The notes beneath the pieces were generated by a model. It did not search any database. It was not told the origin of the DNA and was given only the letters and a program-made list of their open reading frames with translations. A stretch of 64,000 nt of DNA from Rhodovulum sulfidophilum (GTDB lineage: Bacteria > Pseudomonadota > Alphaproteobacteria > Rhodobacterales > Rhodobacteraceae), in contig QFPW01000021.1 in the NCBI GenBank assembly GCA_003241785.1, positions 1-64,000 of the forward strand, read 5' to 3'. The position numbers were made by a program, and so were the translations under genes. Shown in pieces: positions 26,311 through 34,516 of this stretch (its first letter is position 1; the number at the start of each line of letters is the position of its first letter).

Positions 26311-26737
26311 CCTCTGTTACTCCAAACACAAAGAAGGTGAGATAGGATACCAACAGTGCTGAAGACAGACCGAACAGTGTGGTGATTTGTGCAGTACCCA
26401 CACCAAGCATCAGTTGAGGAATAGCTGTTTTTATATCTGTTACTACTCCAATTGTAGCAAAGATATGCATCATCCCAATAACAGTTCCGATAAGGCCAAT
26501 CCCCATAAGAGATTTACCAATAAAAGAAACACGCTGTAATACCTTACCCACATCGGCAGACTTGCCCAAAACAGAAGGTAGAAGATAAGCAACAAGGATA
26601 ATATAAATAGCAGAAATGAGCAGAGAAATACGAGTTGGGTCATTAGCTAACAGCCAATTTAATGCGTCATAGTATTGAAAAAGAAATGCTACAATGAACA
26701 ATGACACTGCGTTAAATAATAGGTATCTAAAAAACAT
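26300..26737 (-). CDS. TolQ/ExbB/MotA-like proton channel protein
   Basis: 145 residues with four hydrophobic segments (about 4-20, 39-57, 73-93, 116-137). The third contains GLIGTVIGMMHIFATIG, which lines up closely with the GLFGTVWGIMHAFIALG stretch of TolQ, and the fourth has the TTLFGLSSALLVS pattern of the TolQ/ExbB pore helix. The protein is about two thirds of the usual length and lacks the large cytoplasmic loop. Known relatives use the proton-motive force to energise a partner with a periplasmic domain; two candidates follow directly. Confidence 0.8.
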   Translation of the reverse strand: MFFRYLLFNAVSLFIVAFLFQYYDALNWLLANDPTRISLLISAIYIILVAYLLPSVLGKSADVGKVLQRVSFIGKSLMGIGLIGTVIGMMHIFATIGVVTDIKTAIPQLMLGVGTAQITTLFGLSSALLVSYLTFFVFGVTEDER

Positions 26738-27123
26738 TAATCAAACCATTCTTTTAAATATTCTCGGATGGTAAATGGAAATCCTAACTTAGAACTCCAA
26801 TCTGATTGACGTGTTTTTGATCCATTCTTACGTCGTTTACCAAACTCAGCATCCCTATAGAAGATAATCCGAATATCTTTATCTGGATGTTGTGCCTTTA
26901 CAGCCGCCATCTTTCGTCGTACATTGTCATCGAACTGACGACCTGCACCTTTTGCTTCAATGTAAATCTTTCGACCATCTTTGAAGGTAATAACGAAATC
27001 TGGTTTGTAATCATATTCGATCACATATCGAAGCTTCTCTGGTTCGTACTCAATAGTAGCTCCACGGGGAAGTAGTGCCTTGATGTTATCGTAGACTTCC
27101 TGCTCGAATTGTGAATGGATCAC
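26737..27123 (-). CDS. Endonuclease I-type Holliday junction resolvase
   Basis: 128 residues, matching T7 gp3 in size and catalytic pattern: YKPDFVITFKDGRKIYIEAKG (about 35-55) gives the P-D-F...E-x-K nuclease core, with an upstream acidic residue in the FEQEVYDNI helix. It cleaves branched replication intermediates before packaging. The start is a GTG at 27123; no ATG is available in the open frame. It overlaps the TolQ-like start by one base. Confidence 0.88.
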   Translation of the reverse strand: MIHSQFEQEVYDNIKALLPRGATIEYEPEKLRYVIEYDYKPDFVITFKDGRKIYIEAKGAGRQFDDNVRRKMAAVKAQHPDKDIRIIFYRDAEFGKRRKNGSKTRQSDWSSKLGFPFTIREYLKEWFD

Positions 27124-27142
27124 TTTACCATTAATTTTTTTC

Positions 27143-27307
27143 TTAGGTCTTTTCAGTCGGTTGCTCCTTTACTGGATATTCTTCATACAAAGCTTCAAAG
27201 GCATCCATAAGATTGTCAAAATCCTTAATGTCACCATTCTTTAGGATGATGAAAGGCTTTCCTGTTTCTTTGTTTGCGTAGACGGTGTTACTGTTTCTGG
27301 AGTCCAT
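27143..27307 (-). CDS. Small protein overlapping the exonuclease end (54 aa)
   Basis: 54 residues starting inside the exonuclease gene in another frame (overlap 67 bases). It reads NTVYANKETGKPFIILKNG then DFDNLMDAFEALYEEYP, a plausible beta-hairpin plus helix. A shorter start (ATG at 27205) is also possible. The coding call rests on the gap it fills and the sensible composition. Confidence 0.5.
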   Translation of the reverse strand: MDSRNSNTVYANKETGKPFIILKNGDIKDFDNLMDAFEALYEEYPVKEQPTEKT

Positions 27308-28011
27308 AGGATAGGTTCTTTTGTTTCATGATTGTAGTCTGTAGTGCGGAGGATACGTGCTAGTCGTGCTTGGAGTAGGGCATACTCTTCTGAGTAACCT
27401 TTCTTCAAGAAGTTATCTAATACGTTTTCCCATGTGGCACCTTTTGCCAGTATCTTCTCAGCAGCAACTGGACCAACTCCGGTAATGCCACTATAGCCAT
27501 CAATAGAGTCACCAATCAATGTTTGATACAAATGATAATAGTCTGCTTGTTCTTCTGTGATCTTAACTAATCCGGTTTCAGTATCTTTGAAGAACCAACC
27601 GGGAATTGTTTTCATATCTTTATCAGAAGAAACAATAATACAATCTTCCTCTGATGTACTAAGGATACCCATAACATCATCAGCTTCAAGATTGGGATAT
27701 ACGACGGCACCACTATCGATAAAGTCTTGCCGTAGCTTTTTCAAAAGGATTGGTCGTTTAAGGTTAGACCGTTTACCCTTATATGTATCTGTTAAGGACT
27801 TTCTAAAATTTGTGTTATCTGACAAACAGAGTACATAATCATCAGCACTTAAGTGTTCCATGTAGTATTTAAGTTTATCGTTAATGGTATCAAGAACCTT
27901 TTGTTCTTCAACATGCCATGTCCAATATCCCGGCTCTACTTCTTTGGCTTCTTCACATACTGCTGCTGATTGGTATAAAAGAATGTCAGCATCAATAAGA
28001 AGTTTAGTCAA
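27241..28011 (-). CDS. 5'-3' exonuclease (FEN/T7 gp6 family)
   Basis: 256 residues with flap-nuclease signatures: LLIDADILLYQSA (about 4-16), NFRKSLTDTYKGKR (about 67-80), NLEADDVMGIL (about 106-116), IVSSDKDMKTIPG (about 126-138), GDSIDGYSGITGVGPVAAEKIL (about 167-188), the last being the helix-3-turn-helix. It removes RNA primers and resects ends. It is part of the T7-like replication set. Confidence 0.92.
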   Translation of the reverse strand: MTKLLIDADILLYQSAAVCEEAKEVEPGYWTWHVEEQKVLDTINDKLKYYMEHLSADDYVLCLSDNTNFRKSLTDTYKGKRSNLKRPILLKKLRQDFIDSGAVVYPNLEADDVMGILSTSEEDCIIVSSDKDMKTIPGWFFKDTETGLVKITEEQADYYHLYQTLIGDSIDGYSGITGVGPVAAEKILAKGATWENVLDNFLKKGYSEEYALLQARLARILRTTDYNHETKEPILWTPETVTPSTQTKKQESLSSS

Positions 28012-28219
28012 TAATCACCGGCTCTACACTAGAGAACACACCTACAGCTTTATATCCAGCCTGAATACCAAGGGCAAAACTTTCGGGATCATTGACATCA
28101 TCATGACATTCAATTTCTTCCCAATAGCCATCCTTTGTAAGACCAGACACATAAACTACAAGGTTCTTCATATCATATTCAATAAAGTATTCTAAGTAGT
28201 TTTTAATTTGTTTAATCAT
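28004..28219 (-). CDS. Small hypothetical protein (71 aa)
   Basis: 71 residues: an N-terminal helix (IKQIKNYLEYFIEYDMK) then beta-rich sequence (LVVYVSGLTKDGYWEE). Coupled to the exonuclease (8-base overlap). No family recognised. Confidence 0.6.
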   Translation of the reverse strand: MIKQIKNYLEYFIEYDMKNLVVYVSGLTKDGYWEEIECHDDVNDPESFALGIQAGYKAVGVFSSVEPVIID

Positions 28220-28304
28220 CTTTATCTTCCCAACGTCCCGAAAGGGATAGCCAAGAGACTACCCCCGTCGCAACTACAATAATTAAAACAGGAATGATTA
28301 CCAT
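28212..28304 (-). CDS. Putative 30-aa membrane peptide
   Basis: 30 residues: a single hydrophobic helix (VIIPVLIIVVATGVVSWLSL) and a charged end (GRWEDKDD). Its ATG lies in the last codons of the single-strand binding protein gene and its stop overlaps the next start, filling the gap exactly. No strong ribosome site. Confidence 0.45.
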   Translation of the reverse strand: MVIIPVLIIVVATGVVSWLSLSGRWEDKDD

Positions 28305-28882
28305 GGAATTTCATCGTTAAGTTCTTCCTTTTTGTCAGAAGATTTCTTAACTTCCTTTTTTACTTCCTTGACTTCTTCTTTAGCTTCTGCTTCATCCACA
28401 ACCCTTGGGGTGGCTTCGACATATTCAGCGAGTTCAAGGATTCGAAGACTTTCTAATCGATGTCCCTTACCCTTAATCGTATCGTAATACGAGAAGTTGA
28501 CGATAGCAAGCGATCCATTCGGAATCATTTCCTGCTCACCATTGGTGACAAGCTTTACCTTATCACCTTTGTTATACTGACGAATACGTTCACCAAGTTC
28601 ATTCTCATATGTTACATTAACTACACCAGTGATTTCCGGTGGAGCGAACACAACAAGTTCATCCTTAATCAGCTTCTTGGTAGGACGACGAAGGGTGATG
28701 TACTCACCATCAGCATCAGTCTTAACACCAAGTTCGAGGCCAGTTGCCTTAAACTTATCCCATTCCTTTTCATCAACCGGATAGGCAGACACTTTCCAGT
28801 TCTCAGCACCCATGAATGCATCAGGTTCATAAACCTTGCACCACTTAAGCTTTACTTTTAGGTTCTGATATTTTGTAGCCAT
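28298..28882 (-). CDS. Single-stranded DNA-binding protein, T7 gp2.5-like
   Basis: 194 residues. An OB-fold-like core (about 1-150: LKWCKVYEPDAFMGAENWKV; LVVFAPPEITGVVNVTYENE; SLAIVNFSYYD) is followed by a charged tail ending in acidic residues and a terminal aromatic (NDEIPW). The acidic, aromatic-capped C-terminus is the interaction tail of gp2.5, which docks on polymerase and helicase. Gene order beside polymerase and exonuclease agrees. Confidence 0.85.
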   Translation of the reverse strand: MATKYQNLKVKLKWCKVYEPDAFMGAENWKVSAYPVDEKEWDKFKATGLELGVKTDADGEYITLRRPTKKLIKDELVVFAPPEITGVVNVTYENELGERIRQYNKGDKVKLVTNGEQEMIPNGSLAIVNFSYYDTIKGKGHRLESLRILELAEYVEATPRVVDEAEAKEEVKEVKKEVKKSSDKKEELNDEIPW

Positions 28883-28892
28883 TAGTTTTCCT

Positions 28893-29693
28893 TTAGTTAT
28901 TATTTAAATTGTTAAATGCAGCAGTAAAAGTGTTTGCTGTAGTAGTAGGAGTAGCGTTAGTCCAACCTATCCCACCTGTAGTAGCAATAGTAGGGGTAGG
29001 TTCAACCGCTGGAGTTGTGAACCAATCATTAGGGAAAGGTGGTGCTTCAGTAGCTTCAGCAGGTCCACTTTCATGAATTGGTGGAATAAACTTACTCTTA
29101 GTTCTCCACAACTTATCGTCACCCTTTAGGGTAAGCTTAGGGCAATAAAAACGATAGCCACCACCTAACTTTTCACTGATCTTATTGAAACGTTCCATTG
29201 CTTTTGGAAGTCCATCAATCGTCTTAATGTTATGTAGTGTTAACCTACGACCATAGAGGTCATCAAGGAACTTACTGTTTTCAGCATACTTGGTAACACC
29301 ATCGTCATAAATCATATTGATACCATAATCGAAACTATTGATTACAGTATCAGCAAAGTCACCATCATCCTCTTCCTTCACACCAATAAGATCAAATTCC
29401 TTATCAGCATACATGAAGCCATAGACAGAGGTAATATTCTGAGGATTACCATTTACTTCTAGCTTTTCGTAAACAGTAGTCTTAAGAATAACATCCTCAA
29501 TACCTAAGTCCTTAATCATAGAGTTCTTAAGTTCTTCCATTTGGCGGGGATTTTTGGAGGGGATAAAGAGGTCATAATCCTTTGGAGTCAAACCAAAGTG
29601 TTCGTCTCTCACTGCTCCACCTGCAAGGACACTAAACTGATGTCCTTCTTGTTTCTGGATATATTCCAGCACTGATTTAACTACAATGTCCAT
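28893..29693 (-). CDS. Nucleotidyltransferase-superfamily protein
   Basis: 266 residues. The N-terminal part has the pol-beta/CCA-adding signature: LAGGAVRDEHFG (about 23-34) and KDYDLFIPS (about 38-46, D-x-D-like metal site), then FDLIGVKEED as the third acidic strand. The last ~60 residues are Pro/Thr/Ala/Asn-rich and probably disordered. It may add nucleotides to RNA ends or modify a protein or nucleotide; the substrate is unknown. It overlaps the polymerase stop by one base. Confidence 0.8.
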   Translation of the reverse strand: MDIVVKSVLEYIQKQEGHQFSVLAGGAVRDEHFGLTPKDYDLFIPSKNPRQMEELKNSMIKDLGIEDVILKTTVYEKLEVNGNPQNITSVYGFMYADKEFDLIGVKEEDDGDFADTVINSFDYGINMIYDDGVTKYAENSKFLDDLYGRRLTLHNIKTIDGLPKAMERFNKISEKLGGGYRFYCPKLTLKGDDKLWRTKSKFIPPIHESGPAEATEAPPFPNDWFTTPAVEPTPTIATTGGIGWTNATPTTTANTFTAAFNNLNNN

Positions 29694-31585
29694 TAGTGAA
29701 TATCCGAATAGCGCTGACCGAACTGGACGTCAATATCCAACTCTCGGTTCAGCTTAAGTTCTTCATTAAGTTCTTTAATACAATCTTTAAGTAAGTCTAC
29801 AATTGGTCCGTACCACTTCTTCTTTTCCTCATCAAAGAAGGCATAACCTTCCTTAACACAAAGGACAATTTCGTCGTGGAACTGAGCAGTTAGTTGCTCC
29901 TTCTTGTTCATTATTTTTTGTACCCACATGTCAAACACATAAGATGCAGTGCCTTGAACCAGCGTGGAGAAAATATCTTTCTCGTACCGAAGGGAGTACC
30001 ACAACTTACTGACAGGGTTAAACAACCACATTTGGTCATTCACTGTCTTTACAATCTGTTGACTAGCAACCTTCTTAACAGCCCAATTACGTTTCCAGTA
30101 GGCTTCATAAACCTTTCTGGCTTCCTCTTGGGAGAGACCAGTTGATCTGGATAATTTAGGGACACCTGTTCCATATTGAAGGGAGTAGTTACCTGTTTTG
30201 TAGATATGACGAATGTTACCAATTGATTTATCAGTACCATCCTTAAATCTCATCACCTGTTCGATTGTAACGGCAGATGCAGACAATGCTAAGTCAAGAT
30301 GCGGGTCAAATCCCGGTACCATCATTTCTTCAACGTACTTGGGATCAAGAGGATAAATAAAGTGTTGTTTCAATCTATCTTCGAGGGATGACATATCCGA
30401 ACCACACAACTGCATTCCTTCCGGGGCAATTAGGGCACTTCGAATAGACTCAGCAAAAAGCTTGTCAGGCTTTGGTAAGTTAACAATTGTAGTATGTTTA
30501 AACCTAAGTGTGTTTGTTAGTCCAGCCACTTGAGCTTGGAGCCATCCATCTTCTTGATCACGAAGGAACCCTTTAAGGATACCAATTCTGTGTTGTAGAA
30601 CTGATAGACCTTCCAGAAGTTCCAGTGAAGGTTCCACTTCATACAACTCCTTAATCGAGTCGCAGATACCTTTACCCTGTTCGAGATTAATCTGAGGGAT
30701 TTCCCTAATCTCACCTGTCTCTTTGTTCTTTACTTCCTTGAAAGTTCTTGGCTTCCATCCTAACGAAAAGAGCCATTCTTTCTTTTGGTCATTGGAGTTA
30801 GGATTACCCGGCTCCATCCCCTTGATGATTTCAATTTCACCATCGTAAGTAGGTGGTAAACCTCGTTCAGCAAGGAGAGCATTCCATTCCATACCCAACT
30901 TAGAGTAGGAACCATCTTTATTTAAAAATCTTTTTGGTTTTGTTTTATACTGAATGTTTGGTACCTGAGGCATAACTGCACTCAAGTTTTCAATCTTCTC
31001 CCTTTGAATTTCCTCAAGTTTTTTAAGAGACTTACGTGTGGCCTCAATGTCTAGCTTCCATTTGGATCGCTCTTGAAGCATTGCACAATGCATCTTAAAG
31101 GAGAGGTAATCAACAAGTCTCCAAATTTCAGAGTTGGTGTGGTAGATATTAACCAAGTACTCATACATTTGGTTCCAAAGACGGACGTTAATACGTACAT
31201 CCTCTTTGCATCGGTTCTCATATTCTTCTTGTTCTAGGTTTTCCCAATCATCAATAGGAGGCTTAGGGACACCAAAGGTGACACCCCATTCAGCCAAACC
31301 ATGTTTCTGTCTTTCTGGATACAAATACCAAGACATAGCCAAAGTATCTACAACCTTTGCTGTAATCTTAATATCTAACAGACGTTCTAAGGTGGGTATA
31401 TCAAACCGTTTACAATTATGTGCAATAAGAACCTTTGCATTCAAAAGGAACTTACGCATGTCATCATAATTGGACGTAACAAAAACATTATCAGGAGACT
31501 TGGGAGAGCAAGCTGCTAGACAGTGAAGTTTTGTAGGAGTAAGTCCATCCCCTTCACAGTCGAATACCCATGTTCCATCTGACAA
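29693..31585 (-). CDS. Family A DNA polymerase with 3'-5' exonuclease
   Basis: 630 residues, T7 gp5-like in size. Exonuclease motifs: FDCEGDGLTP (Exo I, about 8-17), LIAHNCKRFDIPTLERL (Exo II, about 54-70). Polymerase motifs: SDMSSLEDRLKQ (motif A, about 394-405), KTGNYSLQYGTG (motif B, about 460-475) and QFHDEIVL (motif C, about 568-575). It replicates the phage genome with the primase-helicase encoded upstream. Confidence 0.95.
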   Translation of the reverse strand: MSDGTWVFDCEGDGLTPTKLHCLAACSPKSPDNVFVTSNYDDMRKFLLNAKVLIAHNCKRFDIPTLERLLDIKITAKVVDTLAMSWYLYPERQKHGLAEWGVTFGVPKPPIDDWENLEQEEYENRCKEDVRINVRLWNQMYEYLVNIYHTNSEIWRLVDYLSFKMHCAMLQERSKWKLDIEATRKSLKKLEEIQREKIENLSAVMPQVPNIQYKTKPKRFLNKDGSYSKLGMEWNALLAERGLPPTYDGEIEIIKGMEPGNPNSNDQKKEWLFSLGWKPRTFKEVKNKETGEIREIPQINLEQGKGICDSIKELYEVEPSLELLEGLSVLQHRIGILKGFLRDQEDGWLQAQVAGLTNTLRFKHTTIVNLPKPDKLFAESIRSALIAPEGMQLCGSDMSSLEDRLKQHFIYPLDPKYVEEMMVPGFDPHLDLALSASAVTIEQVMRFKDGTDKSIGNIRHIYKTGNYSLQYGTGVPKLSRSTGLSQEEARKVYEAYWKRNWAVKKVASQQIVKTVNDQMWLFNPVSKLWYSLRYEKDIFSTLVQGTASYVFDMWVQKIMNKKEQLTAQFHDEIVLCVKEGYAFFDEEKKKWYGPIVDLLKDCIKELNEELKLNRELDIDVQFGQRYSDIH

Positions 31586-31586
31586 A

Positions 31587-31784
31587 TCAATTCCTCTTAA
31601 AGAGTAACATAACTACATCAACCAACAGGAAGAACAAACATGCTGGCCAAATGAATATGGTAAGTGCAAGGGCAATAAAAGACGGCTCTTCACGATCCTC
31701 AAATCCCTTACTTTCCCAATAACGGTAGACATAATTAAGGACCATAACAAGTAGTCCAATAACAATATATTTTATAATCATCAT
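31587..31784 (-). CDS. Small two-TM membrane protein (65 aa)
   Basis: Two hydrophobic helices (about 3-20 and 38-60) separated by a charged loop (YWESKGFEDREEPS). A basic end (KRN) closes it. It lies between the early promoter at 31947-31975 and the polymerase gene. Holin-like in layout but far from the lysis cassette; function unknown. Confidence 0.65.
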   Translation of the reverse strand: MMIIKYIVIGLLVMVLNYVYRYWESKGFEDREEPSFIALALTIFIWPACLFFLLVDVVMLLFKRN

Positions 31785-31921
31785 AACACCTTTTGTGTCT
31801 CATGAATAGAGTGATAAGTAATCAAATCATTTGTCTCAAACTTCTTTTTCTTACGCCTCCCAATATACTTGATTTCGTTTTCTTTTAGGAAGTCTTCTTT
31901 CATTTCATCAAGTGTTTTCAT
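31781..31921 (-). CDS. Small basic protein, first gene of a strong promoter
   Basis: 46 residues from the ATG at 31921 (KTLDEMKEDFLKENE then a KYIGRRKKKKFE basic patch). The upstream ATG at 31942 lies at or before the expected transcription start, so the downstream ATG is preferred. Being the first product of a consensus promoter with an internal palindrome, it is a candidate early regulator, but no DNA-binding fold was recognised. Confidence 0.55.
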   Translation of the reverse strand: MKTLDEMKEDFLKENEIKYIGRRKKKKFETNDLITYHSIHETQKVL

Positions 31922-31946
31922 TCTATCTTTCTTACTGTACATATTA

Positions 31947-31975
31947 ATTATACCACCTAAACTGGTGGGTGTCAA
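31947..31975 (-). promoter_or_regulatory. Consensus sigma70 promoter with palindromic spacer
   Basis: On the minus strand TTGACA, a 17-base spacer and TATAAT match the host sigma70 consensus exactly. The spacer holds an inverted repeat CCACC-AGTTTA-GGTGG that fills the space between the -35 and -10 boxes, a good position for a repressor. It should drive the polymerase-to-RNR segment. Confidence 0.9.
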
Positions 31976-32092
31976 TCATAATGTTCTCCACAACCAACTA
32001 TCATCCGGTTTGGGTACATAATTAATTGATTGACATGAACATAATGCCACTAAGATAACCATTAGAGCAACAATTACAGGGAGTGCTTTCAT
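31976..32092 (-). CDS. Small lipoprotein (38 aa)
   Basis: 38 residues with a hydrophobic signal (ALPVIVALMVILVALCSC) ending at a likely lipidated cysteine, then NYVPKPDDSWLWRTL. GGAG lies 8 bases before the ATG. The gene ends at the -35 box of the promoter that follows. Function unknown; small phage lipoproteins can act in superinfection exclusion. Confidence 0.6.
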   Translation of the reverse strand: MKALPVIVALMVILVALCSCQSINYVPKPDDSWLWRTL

Positions 32093-32268
32093 TTTGTTTT
32101 CTCCAAACAACCCCTAAGAGAATTGAGGGCGTTAAATTCAGCCACTAGACGTATCATGTGCATCCCTGATATCATGCCATCTTTCCCTGAAATTTTCAAA
32201 ATATCCATTTGATCTTCTCTTTGTTTGATGGCAGCATTCAGTTTGTTTAGATTTACTACGTATGTCAT
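32089..32268 (-). CDS. Small helical protein (59 aa)
   Basis: 59 residues from the ATG at 32268: NLNKLNAAIKQREDQMDIL, then a second helix with LVAEFNALNSLRGCLEK. Overlaps both neighbours by 4 bases (ATGA). No family recognised. Confidence 0.6.
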   Translation of the reverse strand: MTYVVNLNKLNAAIKQREDQMDILKISGKDGMISGMHMIRLVAEFNALNSLRGCLEKTK

Positions 32269-32429
32269 GGCCAAGAATCCAACTGTCGATTAAGTTTATT
32301 GATTTCTTTTTTAGAATTTTCAAGAGTTACAATAGCCCGTTCAATAGTGATAGCATTAGAACCTTTCATATCAAAAGCATTCTTTAACTCTTTTAAACCC
32401 TTTACTGCACCATCTATTTTTGTATACAT
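32265..32429 (-). CDS. Small helical protein (54 aa)
   Basis: 54 charged residues in two predicted helices (KGLKELKNAF and ERAIVTLENSKKEINKLN). Starts at the TAATG overlap with the primase-helicase stop and ends in ATGA overlap with the next gene. No family recognised. Confidence 0.6.
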   Translation of the reverse strand: MYTKIDGAVKGLKELKNAFDMKGSNAITIERAIVTLENSKKEINKLNRQLDSWP

Positions 32430-33979
32430 TAAATTGTCAATCCTTTTTCCATTGGATCACGAAGCATTAAGCATTCATCATCATACAGACCAAATCCTGC
32501 TGGTCCTTCCTTAGCACCAATCAGTCGAGCCTTCTCAATGAGGAAGTAAGTTTTCATACGCTCTAATTCGTCCGCAGATGTCTTGTCACGCGAAAGAGAG
32601 ATAACCGTATTGGCTACCTTACTAATATTACGAGAGCCTCTTGTAAGGCCATCGTCGTTAACGTGAGAGATCATGATGAGTGCAAATGCCAACTCTTTTG
32701 CAAGAAGCTTTAGTTTCTGACTAATACGATCCAACTTCTTACGTTCATCATCCCCCTTACCATCAGTAGGAGAACCAGTGGCCAACCAACTAATATGATC
32801 GAAGAAGACGATTTTGGCACCACCAGCGGCAACCATGAAACGAACATTGTCAATAAATGCATCTTCATCCTCAACATCAAAAGAGGAATGCAACATGAAT
32901 CTACTTTCGTGATCACCTGCAATCTTCTCTAGGATTTTGAGAACTTCTTCATCCTCTGCTGGTGCCTCTGGATCAAGGACACGAGTTTCAGAGAAGTAAC
33001 CTGCCATAGCCCTAAGAGTAGTACCATTATCTTCTTCAAGATGAATGAGAGCAATGGGGTGATTGGTTGTTTTTAATACATGGTTTTCAATTGCCCTAAA
33101 GACTTCCGTTTTGCCAACACCTTCTGGTGCCTTAATGACAATAACTTCACCACTATGGATACCATGAAGCATCCGTTGTACCTGTTCAAACGGATATGAG
33201 GCAAGTCGTTCCTCACGTCTGTTCTTAAGAGCTTCACGGAAGTCACTCATGGTGGAAAGAAGGTTATCAGGAGAGTACCTACGGACACCCCTCCATGCTT
33301 CATAATATTCCTTTGCTTCCCCTTCTTCCAGATACTTATTAGCATCCTTATGTCGAGTGAGGCAAAGGTTGTACACCTTCTTAAAGTCAAACAAAGAAGC
33401 TACTCTTTTAGCAGCAGTTTGACCCGGTTCGTCTGCATCAAAGTTGATAACAATTTTGTCAAACGAATTTATGTAATCATACTCAGCAGTACAATCGTTC
33501 TTGGCGGAGGCAGCATTTCGAATGGACACAACAGCGGTTTCATCACCTACAATTTGTGCCACAGAGAGGGCATCATATTCACCCTCAGTGATTGTCAATA
33601 CCTTTTTTGACCCCTTATCGAAAATATTCTTACCGAATAGATGAGTGCTAGAGATATCACCAAACGTTCTGAACTTTTTGTCATCCAATCGTCTGATCTT
33701 CTTTGCACCATTAGGGTAATCAAAGGCTACTTCGAGGGGCATACCCTCATAAAATTTTGTTTGTACTCCAAATTTCTCAAAAGTGCGCTTCGTAAGGCCA
33801 CGATGCTCATAGTAACCAAGAGTATATTGGTCTTTGTCAATATCTTCTTCTACGTCATTACGGAAAAATTTACCACCGCACTGACCAAAGCAATAACCAT
33901 TTCCATTGACATCTGTGGAATATGCATCTGAGGACTTTCCGCAAGGGCACGGCAACTGTGTCTTAGCCCACTTGGACAT
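32429..33979 (-). CDS. DNA primase-helicase (T7 gp4-like)
   Basis: 516 residues with the full gp4 domain order. N-terminal zinc ribbon with LPCPCGK and YCFGQCGGKFF (about 9-41); TOPRIM primase core with VLTITEGEYDALS (about 127-139) and a D-x-D in INFDADEPGQ; RecA-like helicase with Walker A KAPEGVGKTEV (about 284-294) and Walker B-type IVFFDHISWL. It unwinds DNA and primes the lagging strand. The zinc ribbon's first pair is C-x-C rather than C-x-x-C. Confidence 0.95.
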   Translation of the reverse strand: MSKWAKTQLPCPCGKSSDAYSTDVNGNGYCFGQCGGKFFRNDVEEDIDKDQYTLGYYEHRGLTKRTFEKFGVQTKFYEGMPLEVAFDYPNGAKKIRRLDDKKFRTFGDISSTHLFGKNIFDKGSKKVLTITEGEYDALSVAQIVGDETAVVSIRNAASAKNDCTAEYDYINSFDKIVINFDADEPGQTAAKRVASLFDFKKVYNLCLTRHKDANKYLEEGEAKEYYEAWRGVRRYSPDNLLSTMSDFREALKNRREERLASYPFEQVQRMLHGIHSGEVIVIKAPEGVGKTEVFRAIENHVLKTTNHPIALIHLEEDNGTTLRAMAGYFSETRVLDPEAPAEDEEVLKILEKIAGDHESRFMLHSSFDVEDEDAFIDNVRFMVAAGGAKIVFFDHISWLATGSPTDGKGDDERKKLDRISQKLKLLAKELAFALIMISHVNDDGLTRGSRNISKVANTVISLSRDKTSADELERMKTYFLIEKARLIGAKEGPAGFGLYDDECLMLRDPMEKGLTI

Positions 33980-34007
33980 TCAATTTCCTTAAAGTATGTG
34001 TTAAAAA

Positions 34008-34235
34008 TTATTCATTATCAAATTCTGAAAGAGTATCATTAATAATTTCATCACAAGACACACAGATAAAATGACGTGCATCTTTAGGATCAGCAGTGAA
34101 TGATGTATGAGGTCGATAGTCACCTATGTCCGTTTCAATACTCTCATTCGATACCGTATTACAAATGGAACAACGGAAGTGTGTCCCTCGGCTGGTTAGA
34201 TATGACAGCTCTTGTAGTTCTTTAAGTTTGCTCAT
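34008..34235 (-). CDS. Small zinc-ribbon protein (75 aa)
   Basis: 75 residues with two C-x-x-C pairs (FRCSICNTV, about 21-29, and FICVSCDEI, about 56-64), a likely zinc ribbon, and an acidic end. It is the first gene after the promoter at 34250-34278, with AGGTAAG just before its ATG and only a very short leader. May be a transcription or replication accessory factor. Confidence 0.7.
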   Translation of the reverse strand: MSKLKELQELSYLTSRGTHFRCSICNTVSNESIETDIGDYRPHTSFTADPKDARHFICVSCDEIINDTLSEFDNE

Positions 34236-34249
34236 TTACTTACCTATTA

Positions 34250-34278
34250 ATTATATCATTTCAGGGAGAGGTAGTCAA
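34250..34278 (-). promoter_or_regulatory. Sigma70-type promoter for the replication operon
   Basis: TTGACT, 17 bases, TATAAT on the minus strand. It starts right after the last tagged gene and 15 bases before the zinc-ribbon gene, so it divides the accessory region from the replication genes. Confidence 0.85.
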
Positions 34279-34279
34279 G

Positions 34280-34516
34280 TTAAATATCTTCGTCTTTATC
34301 CCCCTGTTGCATTGGATCGTATTTCAGCTCCTTAAAAAATACCTTAATACTATATTTAGAGTGACAAGCCAAACCACCCCCAAAGATTCTTCCTAACTCG
34401 GTACCATTATCCCATAATACGTATGGGCTTCCATTACCACCTATCTTTATAATAGTGCCAAGTGACGATTTACCAGTAACAGTATGATAAACCCTATCGC
34501 CTATCTCAAATGTCAT
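34280..34516 (-). CDS. Tagged small protein 1 (SH3/KOW-like plus C-terminal tag)
   Basis: 78 residues from the ATG at 34516, which lies inside the tag codons of the upstream gene. The body (FEIGDRVYHTVTGKS, GTIIKIGGNG, YVLWDNGTE) has the G-D-x-V-x/turn/W-D-N-G pattern of small SH3-like or KOW-like barrels. It ends ELKYDPMQQGDKDEDI. It is the last tagged gene before the replication promoter. Function unknown. Confidence 0.75.
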   Translation of the reverse strand: MTFEIGDRVYHTVTGKSSLGTIIKIGGNGSPYVLWDNGTELGRIFGGGLACHSKYSIKVFFKELKYDPMQQGDKDEDI

